Of a DNA stretch of 6,125 nucleotides, positions 1-6,125 are shown piece after piece. Positions within the stretch are counted from its first letter, which is position 1. Every line of letters begins with the position of its first letter. The notes under the pieces were generated by a model, which worked only from the letters and a program-made list of their open reading frames with translations, ran no database searches and was not told where the DNA came from. The DNA lies in assembly GCA_030066475.1 (NCBI GenBank), contig JASJBO010000413.1, positions 1 through 6,125 on the forward strand, given 5' to 3'. A program made the position numbers and the translations under genes. Origin of the DNA: Myxococcota bacterium (GTDB taxonomy: Bacteria; Myxococcota_A; UBA9160; PR03).

Positions 1-9
1 CAGGCACCC

Positions 10-104
10 CCGCAAGCGCCGCAGGCGCGCGCAGCGAGCCGCAGGCGAGCGAAGTCCATCAGACCGGCGCGCGCAGCGAGCCGCAGGCGAGCGAAGTCCA
101 CCAG
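10..104 (+). repeat. Left tandem repeat array, 42-bp period, two copies
   Basis: Positions 24-62 recur at 66-104 with one mismatch (T59 versus C101), giving a 42-bp period. The first copy has a longer head (10-23) that the second lacks. The head forms a perfect hairpin, GCGCC-GCA-GGCGC at 16-28. A second small hairpin, GCC-GCA-GGC, lies at 38-46 and again at 80-88. Because 42 is a multiple of three, the copies read in one frame as a 14-residue repeat containing ARSEPQASEVHQ. This frame is continuous with the downstream TPR gene. The array is recognisably related to the 52-bp array at the right end. I cannot tell whether it is translated or lies in a leader region. Confidence 0.85.
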
Positions 105-182
105 CTTGCCCGGGTCGGCTCCGCAGGGATCGCGCGTCTCCAGCACGCCTGGCTGGCGCCCGCGCGGACGCTCGAGGAGCGC

Positions 183-1829
183 GTGGATCGGGTCCGCCGC
201 CTCGCGGACCAGATCGGCCTCTCGGACCTCGATCCCCTGGCGCGCGCCGTCCTGGTCGATCGCTCGGATGCCTCCGGTCTGGCTCGCGCCCGCGCCGCGG
301 TTGCGCTCGCGCCCGCGCTGCCCGCAGCCCACGCCGCGCTGGCGCTCGCGCACTGGGGCCAGGCGCGCGACCTCGGGGGGGCGCTCTCGGCTGCGCTCGA
401 CGCCGCCCGCGCCGCGCCGCGCCACCTCGAAGCGCTCCTGTGGATGGAGGCGAGCTTCGGTGTGCTCGGGCTGATCTCGCTCGTGATCACTGCGTTCGCC
501 TACATCGCGCTCCGCGGCCTGGCCGCGCTGCGGCTCGCCGCGCACGATCTCGGCGACCTGGTCGAGACGACGATGCCGGAGTTCTCGCGCACGGCGCTGG
601 TCGGTTCGCTGGTGCTGCTGCCCTGGGCCCTGGGCGAGGGGCCGTTCGGGGCGTTGCTCGCGCTGTTCGCGATCGCCGCATGCTACGGGCACGCGGCGCA
701 GCGGCGCGCACTCGCCGCGGCGGCGGTGCTCCTCGTGCTCGCGCTCCATCCCCTGGCGCAGCTCACCGGCCGGGCGCTCGCGGCGCTCGGCGCCGACACC
801 GTGGCGACCGCGAGCTGGGCGGCCGAGAGCGGATTTCTCGACCCCGTCGAGCTCGCGCGCCTCGAGCGCGTGGGCCACAGCGATCCGGTCGCGATGCACG
901 CGCTGGCCCTGCACGCCAAGCGTTCGGGCGACCTGGCGACCGCCGACGCTCGCTACCGCGCGCTGCTCGCCGCGGACGGCACCGATCCCGTGGTGCTGAA
1001 CAACGCGGCCAACGTGACCCTCGCGCTGGGGAACACGGAGTCGGCCATCGACCTGTACCGGCGCGCCACGGCGGAGCGGGCCTCGGCGCACATCTGGTTC
1101 AACCTCTCCCAGGCCCACGGACGCGCCATCGAGGTCGAGCAGCACGAGAGCGCGCTGTCGGTGGCGCAGTCGATCGACCCGGTGGCGGTGGGACGCCTGA
1201 CCGCGCGCCTGGCCGAGTCGCGCGGGGGCTTCGCGGCCGACCTGCCGATCCCGCTACGGACCCTGCACGCGCGCCTGCACGATCGCTCCGGGGCCGCGGC
1301 GGCCGACGCGCTGCGCCGCACTCTGGCGCCCGGTCGGATCGGCGCCAGCCCCTGGCTCGCGGGCGGCGCGTTCGGCGCGCTGCTGTTGCTGTCCCTCGTC
1401 GCCGCCGGTCGCGGCGATCGCTCCTTCTGGTGCCGCGAGTGCTGCGCTCGGGTGTGTGCGCGCTGTCATCCCGGCCGCGGCGTCCTGTGCGAGGCCTGCA
1501 GCTCCCGGCGTCGTGGCCGCGAGACGAGCTGGGAGGGGCGCGCCGCCGAGAGCGCGCCGGGGGCGCTCTTGGGGGCGAGGGCGCTGCGCGTGCTGGGGCG
1601 CTTCGTGCCGGTGGTCGGACCCTCCGCGCGCCGCTCCGGCCTCGGCCTGACGGCCTTCGGCCTGGCGATCGCGACGGTCGTGTTCGTGCTGGGTCGCACC
1701 GGGGTGGTGCCCGATCCGCTGGCGGTCGGCGCCGCGGGTCCGCTGCTGCTGATCGCGGCCGCGGCCGCCTGTGGCCTCGGCTGGGCGCTGGTGGTCCTGC
1801 TGGGGCTGGCGCTCCGGGAGCCGCGCTAG
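183..1829 (+). CDS. TPR and zinc-ribbon polytopic membrane protein (5' end uncertain)
   Basis: The protein has no recognised family name and its function is unknown. From the GTG at 183 it is 548 aa. Residues 30-90 are Ala-rich amphipathic helices resembling degenerate TPRs. Hydrophobic segments follow at about 92-112, 137-170 (probably two) and 177-195. Residues about 235-300 contain two TPR-like helix pairs, the clearer one around NNAANVTLALGNTESAIDLY. A further membrane segment lies at 391-407. A Cys-rich knuckle follows, with C417-x2-C420, C425-x2-C428 and C436-x2-C439, typical of a zinc ribbon or B-box-like fold. Two more membrane segments lie at about 487-505 and 518-543. If the Cys-rich part is cytoplasmic, the central TPR domain would be periplasmic; this is inference. 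The GTG at 183 has a GAGGAG (174-179) only 3 nt upstream. The frame is open to the window edge and no signal peptide is visible, so the gene may begin outside the window. The stop lies 2 nt before the DUF4388 gene, implying an operon. Confidence 0.8.
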   Translation: MDRVRRLADQIGLSDLDPLARAVLVDRSDASGLARARAAVALAPALPAAHAALALAHWGQARDLGGALSAALDAARAAPRHLEALLWMEASFGVLGLISLVITAFAYIALRGLAALRLAAHDLGDLVETTMPEFSRTALVGSLVLLPWALGEGPFGALLALFAIAACYGHAAQRRALAAAAVLLVLALHPLAQLTGRALAALGADTVATASWAAESGFLDPVELARLERVGHSDPVAMHALALHAKRSGDLATADARYRALLAADGTDPVVLNNAANVTLALGNTESAIDLYRRATAERASAHIWFNLSQAHGRAIEVEQHESALSVAQSIDPVAVGRLTARLAESRGGFAADLPIPLRTLHARLHDRSGAAAADALRRTLAPGRIGASPWLAGGAFGALLLLSLVAAGRGDRSFWCRECCARVCARCHPGRGVLCEACSSRRRGRETSWEGRAAESAPGALLGARALRVLGRFVPVVGPSARRSGLGLTAFGLAIATVVFVLGRTGVVPDPLAVGAAGPLLLIAAAAACGLGWALVVLLGLALREPR

Positions 1830-1831
1830 CG

Positions 1832-2941
1832 ATGGCGATCGCCCTGCACGGCAACCTGCGCGACTTCGGGATGAGCGAGGTGTTCCAGCTCGTCGGCCAG
1901 CAGCGCAAGACCGGCGTGCTCCAGGTGCGCGGCCCGAGCGCCGAGGTCGAGCTGCGCTTCGACGAGGGGCGCATCGTGTCGGCTGCCCCGGTGTCGACGC
2001 ATCCCGACGCCGAGCTCGCCGCGATGTTGGCGCGCTGCGGGGTCCTCCCCCCCGAACGCATCGCCGAGTGGGAGCGCTCGGCCGAGGTGCCGCCGCCGCT
2101 CGCCGGGTACCTCACCGCGCGGGAGCTGCTCGACACGAACGCATTGCGCGAGGTCGAGGACCTCCTCTCGCGCGAGACGCTGTTCGACCTGCTGCGCTGG
2201 GAGGACGGCTCGTTCCGCTTCGTCTCGCAGTCCATCAGGCACGATCGTCCGCCGGAGTCGCTGCTCGGCGCCGAGCAGGTGCTGATGGACGGCCTGCGCA
2301 TGGTGGACGAGTGGGGGGCGATCGCGGCCGAGCAGCTCCCCGAGGACGCCGTGTTGCGGCGCCGCGGGAGCCTCGAGGAGTACCGCCGCTCGCCGGCGGC
2401 CCGCAGCGCGGCGCGCCCCGGCGAGTCCGAGCGCATCTTTCTGCTCGTCGATGGGCATGCGAGCGTGCGGCGCATCATCGACCTCGCCCGCTTCGGCACT
2501 TTCCAGGGCATGCGCCTGCTGCTCGAGCTGCGCCGCTCCGGCTGGATCGAGCCGGTCGACACGGGTCCCCGGGCGGCGCGGGCGCGCGCCGCGTCGCGCG
2601 CGCGCAACGGGTCGATGCGGCGCCAGCTCGCCACCTGGGTGCCGCTGCTGCTGCTCGCCCTGATGGCCAGCTGGATCTGGCTGGCGCCGCCGCCCCCGGC
2701 GCCGCCGGCCGGCGCGATCGCCCGCGACCCGCTCGCCGAGGCGCGGGTGCAGTTCGGGTCCGCCGCGCTGCGCAACCTGCTCGAGGCCCATCGGCTGGCC
2801 GAGGGAAGCTGGCCCGGCTCGCTGGCCGCACTGGCGCGCTGGGCCGGCGCCGAGGCGCTCGCGTTGACGGGCTCCGAGGCCGAACCCTACTATTTCGCAT
2901 CTGGGGAGCGGGGACCGGTCGTGCTCGCGCCCGAGCGCTGA
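1832..2941 (+). CDS. DUF4388 (PATAN) domain protein with C-terminal membrane anchor and pseudopilin-like tail
   Basis: The protein is 369 aa. The N-terminus (LHGNLRDFGMSEVFQLVGQQ, then KTGVLQV and LRFDEGRIVSA) matches the DUF4388/PATAN pattern, in which a helix leads into a 'G.L.v' strand and a glycine-bearing 'f.~G.iv.A' strand. The domain covers roughly residues 4-165. A second compact segment at about 198-242 (FLLVDGHASVRRIIDLARFG, ending RRSGWIEPV) looks winged-helix-like. It is the kind of region that often accompanies DUF4388. A basic stretch (248-265) precedes one membrane helix (about 268-285), a Pro-rich linker and a tail of about 70 residues. The tail pattern ALRNLLEAHRLAEGSWPGSL, then PYYFAS, recalls the soluble part of type II pseudopilins. 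The basic stretch suggests the DUF4388 part is cytoplasmic and the tail periplasmic. PATAN domains are known mainly from regulatory and motility proteins and are thought to mediate protein contacts; the role here is unknown. GGGAG at 1816-1820 is 11 nt before the ATG. Confidence 0.87.
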   Translation: MAIALHGNLRDFGMSEVFQLVGQQRKTGVLQVRGPSAEVELRFDEGRIVSAAPVSTHPDAELAAMLARCGVLPPERIAEWERSAEVPPPLAGYLTARELLDTNALREVEDLLSRETLFDLLRWEDGSFRFVSQSIRHDRPPESLLGAEQVLMDGLRMVDEWGAIAAEQLPEDAVLRRRGSLEEYRRSPAARSAARPGESERIFLLVDGHASVRRIIDLARFGTFQGMRLLLELRRSGWIEPVDTGPRAARARAASRARNGSMRRQLATWVPLLLLALMASWIWLAPPPPAPPAGAIARDPLAEARVQFGSAALRNLLEAHRLAEGSWPGSLAALARWAGAEALALTGSEAEPYYFASGERGPVVLAPER

Positions 2942-2975
2942 TTCGGGAGCCCGCGCAGCCACCGCAGCCTCCTCT

Positions 2976-2985
2976 GGAGATCCCT

Positions 2986-2988
<3 letters not shown>
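2976..2988 (+). promoter_or_regulatory. Shine-Dalgarno and probable CTG start codon of the PhoH gene
   Basis: GGAGA (2976-2980) precedes CTG (2986-2988) by 5 nt, a good spacing. There is no ATG, GTG or TTG in this frame between the end of the preceding gene and the ATG at 3037. That ATG has no ribosome-binding site and would remove the conserved first strand (TLVFDDNG). Starting at the CTG gives (M)ANEAST as the N-terminus. The GGAG could also pair with CTCC at 2969-2972 in a weak 4-bp hairpin. Confidence 0.6.
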
Positions 2989-3959
<971 letters not shown>

Positions 3960-3963
<4 letters not shown>

Positions 3964-4403
3964 CGCTGCGCCTCACCGGCCCTCCGCGGCGCCGTGCCGG
4001 CCCGCGCATCGACCGCAGCCTGCTGGCGCGCCGCGCGCGGCGCGTACTGCGCGCGCTGGGCCACGCGCGCTCCGAGCTGTCGCTCTCGCTGGTCGACGAC
4101 GACACCATGGCGACGCTCAACGCGTCGCACCGCGGTCGCTCGGGCCCCACCGACGTGCTGTCGTTCTCGCTGCTCGAGGGGCGTCACGCCGAGTTCCGCG
4201 GCGCCCTGCTCGGCGACGTCGTGGTGGGCGTCGACACCGCCTGGCGCCAGGCGCGCCGCGCGCGCCGCACCCTCGACGACGAGCTCGCGCGGCTGGCGAT
4301 CCACGGCGTGCTGCACCTGCTGGGGCACGACCACGAGGAGCCCGAGGAGGCGCGCGCGATGCGGGCCGAGGAGCGCCGCCTGTGGCGGGCCGTCCGGGAG
4401 TGA
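3960..4403 (+). CDS. ybeY: Endoribonuclease YbeY, 16S rRNA maturation and ribosome quality control
   Basis: The protein is 147 aa, typical for the UPF0054/YbeY family of metal-dependent single-strand endoribonucleases. These act in the cytoplasm in 16S rRNA 3'-end maturation and in degradation of defective ribosomes. The zinc motif is intact: in [13 protein letters not shown] the ligands are H115, H119 and H125 (H-x3-H-x5-H). The upstream family signature PTDVLSF (63-69) and the LGDVVVG strand (84-90) are also present. The N-terminal 35 residues are unusually Arg-rich, more than in E. coli YbeY. The ATG at 3960 overlaps the phoH stop (ATGA) and has no strong ribosome-binding site, as expected for a coupled gene. 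The end overlaps the start region of lnt. Confidence 0.96.
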
Positions 4404-5980
4404 ACCGGGTGGGCGCGGCCTGGGCCGCGGCCTACGTCGTCGCCAGCTTCCTGTCGCACCCGCACCCGCTGGCCGGCGGGGTGCTCGACCTCGGGCCGGT
4501 GATGGGCTGGATCGGCCCGGCGTGTCTGGTGCTCGCCGTGCGCGGGCTGCGGCCCGCGGCCGCCGCGCGGCGCGCGGCGCTGGTCGGCTGGCTCGCCCAC
4601 GGGGCGATCTTCCACTGGATCTTCGTCGTGACCGTCGTCTATGGGCATGCGCCCGCCGCGGTCGGCGTGGTGGCGCCGCTCACACTGGCGCTCTACCCCG
4701 CGCTCTTCGCGGCGGGGTTCGGCGCCGTGGCGGCGCGTCTCGGGGACGGCGGCGTGGCACCGGCCTTCCTCGCTGCGTGCGCCTGGGCGGCGCTCGACCA
4801 CGCGCGCAGCTTCGTGTTCACGGGCTTTCCCTGGGCGCTGCTCGGCTACGCCCAGCACGGCAACCCGGCGCTCCTGCCGCTGGCGGCCTGGACCGGGGTC
4901 TACGGGCTCTCGTTCGTGACCGCCCTCGGCGGGATCGCGGCGGCCCGCATCGGCGTGGCACTGCGCGCCGGCCGGCCTGCGCCGCGCGAGGCGGTCGCAG
5001 CGCTCGCGCTGGTGCTGGGGCTCCACGTCGTCGGGGTCCTCGCGCCGGGTGCCGACGACGGCGCGCCGGACGACCGCGTCCGCGTCGCGGTGCTCCAGGG
5101 CAACATCGAGCAGGGCGTGAAGTGGAGCCCGGACTGGGCCGAGCGCACGCTCGGCATCTACACCGAGCTGACCCGCGCGGCGGCGCACGAGGGGGCCGAG
5201 GTGGTGGTGTGGCCCGAGACCGCGGTGCCGGGCTCGCCCGACGCCGACGCCGAGCTCGCCGCGCGCCTGGCCCGGCTCGCCCGCGAGACCGGGGTCCGGC
5301 TGGTGGTGGGCGCGGTCGGGGTCGAGCTGCGGGCGGGCGAGCCCTTCTACTACGACAGCGCCTTCCTGTGGGATCCGCAGGGGGCACCGATCGGCCGCTA
5401 CGACAAGGCGCACCTGGTCCCGTTCGGCGAGTACGTGCCGTTCCGCGCCCTGCTCGGCCACTTCCTGGCGGCAGTGGCGCGTGGCGCCGCGGCGCTCGAC
5501 GTGAGCCCCGGCGCGGGGCCCCGGGCGCTCGCGGTCGGCGATCGCCTTATCGCCGGCGTCCCGATCTGCTATGAACTGCTGTTTCCGGACCTGGTGCGGC
5601 GCTTCGTGGACGACGGTGCGGGACTGCTCCTCGCCATCACGAACGACGCGTGGTACGGGAGGACCGGGGCCCCCCACCAGTTCCTCGCCATCACTGCGAT
5701 GCGCTCCGCGGAGACCCGGGTCTGGACGGCGCGCGCGGCCAACACCGGAGTGTCGGCGATCATCGACGACCGGGGCCGCGTGCGGAAACGCACGGAGATC
5801 TTCGAACGGGACTTCCTCGTCGCCGACGTGCCCCGACGCCCGCCGCCGCGAGGAGGTTCGTTCTACACGCGACACGGAGACGTCTTCGCCTGGAGCTGCT
5901 GGGCGGTGGCGGCGCTCGGCATCGCGCGAGGACCTGGACGGCAGAGGCCCCCGCAAGCGCCCGAAGGGCGCGCGCAGTGA
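4382..5980 (+). CDS. lnt: Apolipoprotein N-acyltransferase
   Basis: The protein is 532 aa; E. coli Lnt is 512. Lnt is an inner-membrane enzyme that transfers an acyl chain from phospholipid to the N-terminal cysteine of apolipoproteins, the last lipoprotein maturation step. The first ~220 residues form the membrane domain, with several hydrophobic segments and the conserved [13 protein letters not shown] (146-158). The nitrilase-like domain follows, with the catalytic triad E279 (VWPETAVPG), K342 ([14 protein letters not shown]) and C396 ([13 protein letters not shown]). TNDAWYG at 420-426, [10 protein letters not shown] and the final membrane helix (about 501-515) are also present. Three GTG starts are possible. 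The one at 4382 has GAGGAG 8 nt upstream and overlaps ybeY by 22 nt; 4400 overlaps the ybeY stop; 4409 has GGGAG 8 nt upstream. The last nine residues (PQAPEGRAQ) and the TGA stop come from the first copy of the right-hand repeat, so the native C-terminus may have been altered. There is no corC between ybeY and lnt. Confidence 0.95.
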   Translation: MAGRPGVNRVGAAWAAAYVVASFLSHPHPLAGGVLDLGPVMGWIGPACLVLAVRGLRPAAAARRAALVGWLAHGAIFHWIFVVTVVYGHAPAAVGVVAPLTLALYPALFAAGFGAVAARLGDGGVAPAFLAACAWAALDHARSFVFTGFPWALLGYAQHGNPALLPLAAWTGVYGLSFVTALGGIAAARIGVALRAGRPAPREAVAALALVLGLHVVGVLAPGADDGAPDDRVRVAVLQGNIEQGVKWSPDWAERTLGIYTELTRAAAHEGAEVVVWPETAVPGSPDADAELAARLARLARETGVRLVVGAVGVELRAGEPFYYDSAFLWDPQGAPIGRYDKAHLVPFGEYVPFRALLGHFLAAVARGAAALDVSPGAGPRALAVGDRLIAGVPICYELLFPDLVRRFVDDGAGLLLAITNDAWYGRTGAPHQFLAITAMRSAETRVWTARAANTGVSAIIDDRGRVRKRTEIFERDFLVADVPRRPPPRGGSFYTRHGDVFAWSCWAVAALGIARGPGRQRPPQAPEGRAQ

Positions 5981-6125
5981 GGCGAAGCCGAACGAAGTCA
6001 GACCGCAAGCGCCCGAAGGGCGCGCGCAGTGAGGCGAAGCCGAACGAAGTCAGACCGCAAGCGCCCGAAGGGCGCGCGCAGTGAGGCGAAGCCGAACGAA
6101 GTCAGACCGCAAGCGCCCGAAGGGC
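5951..6125 (+). repeat. Right tandem repeat array, perfect 52-bp unit, at least 3.4 copies
   Basis: Identical units occupy 5951-6002, 6003-6054 and 6055-6106. A fourth starts at 6107 and runs off the window at 6125. Each unit contains a perfect 6-bp hairpin, GCGCCC-GAA-GGGCGC (5957-5971 and every 52 bp after), and a 3-bp hairpin, GGC-GAA-GCC (5981-5989 and every 52 bp). One unit has a single TGA, in the reading frame of lnt. Because 52 is not a multiple of three, successive copies place that stop in all three + frames. No T-tract follows the hairpins, so they are not typical rho-independent terminators. The array is related to the left-end array in the same orientation: 25-56 aligns without gaps to 5968-5999 with 27 of 32 bases identical. 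No spacers are present, so this is not a CRISPR array. Confidence 0.95.

Noticed and set aside
440..1831. Upstream in-frame extension of the DUF4388 gene
   Set aside because: The extension overlaps the TPR gene out of frame and is Arg/Ala-rich noise. The DUF4388 domain starts directly after the ATG at 1832.
1099..2775. Long antisense open frame of 558 codons
   Set aside because: It lies opposite the TPR and DUF4388 genes and its product is a low-complexity Arg/Ser/Ala/Pro string. At this GC content stop codons are rare in all frames.
1771..2985. Upstream in-frame extension of the PhoH gene
   Set aside because: It overlaps the DUF4388 gene in another frame and has no family similarity. PhoH homology begins at about 3010.
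4184..5956. Antisense open frame of 590 codons opposite lnt
   Set aside because: It has no recognisable domain and Arg/His/Gly-rich composition. It is the mirror of lnt, whose catalytic triad and motifs are intact.
5957..5971. Rho-independent terminator for the operon
   Set aside because: The hairpin is strong but no T-tract follows, and it repeats every 52 bp. It might slow transcription, but the sequence does not show termination.
5571..6084. Open frames running through the right repeat in frames other than that of lnt
   Set aside because: They are shadows of the lnt 3' end that continue into the repeat until its TGA comes into their frame, with no domains.
5951..6125. CRISPR array
   Set aside because: The units are contiguous and identical, with no variable spacers and no cas genes nearby.

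Overview
The window is very GC-rich and packed on the + strand with five consecutive genes, with almost no intergenic space. An Lnt gene implies an outer-membrane (Gram-negative) bacterium. The combination of a DUF4388 (PATAN) protein, a TPR/zinc-ribbon membrane protein and a ybeZ(phoH)-ybeY-lnt block resembles high-GC deltaproteobacteria-like lineages (Myxococcota, Desulfobacterota, Binatota and relatives). That placement is inferred from gene content and composition only.

Layout. Positions 1-104 hold two tandem copies of a repeat with a 42-bp period. Positions 183-1829 (frame open to the left edge) encode a polytopic membrane protein with TPR helices and a Cys-rich zinc-ribbon-like segment. 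Positions 1832-2941 encode a DUF4388 protein ending in one membrane anchor and a small pseudopilin-like tail. Positions 2986-3963 encode a PhoH-family ATPase (YbeZ) that appears to start at a CTG codon. Positions 3960-4403 encode the endoribonuclease YbeY. Positions 4382-5980 encode apolipoprotein N-acyltransferase (Lnt). From 5951 to the right edge there is a perfect 52-bp tandem repeat, and its first copy supplies the last codons and the stop of lnt.

How the genes fit together. Gaps of 2 and 44 nt and two start/stop overlaps suggest one transcription unit. ybeZ and ybeY belong to RNA quality control and ribosome maturation. lnt completes lipoprotein maturation and is a common neighbour of that pair in Proteobacteria. 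The corC/ybeX gene that often sits between ybeY and lnt is absent. The two upstream genes are not classical members of this block and have no assigned function. Their domains (TPR, zinc ribbon, PATAN) suggest protein-protein interaction or scaffolding at the inner membrane.

I see no CRISPR array, transposase, phage gene, toxin-antitoxin pair, tRNA or rRNA. The most unusual material is at the edges. The repeats at the two ends belong to one family in the same orientation, and they differ by changes that preserve two small hairpins, including one compensatory base-pair flip. No stretch over 300 bases lacks a gene. I see no convincing promoter or rho-independent terminator.
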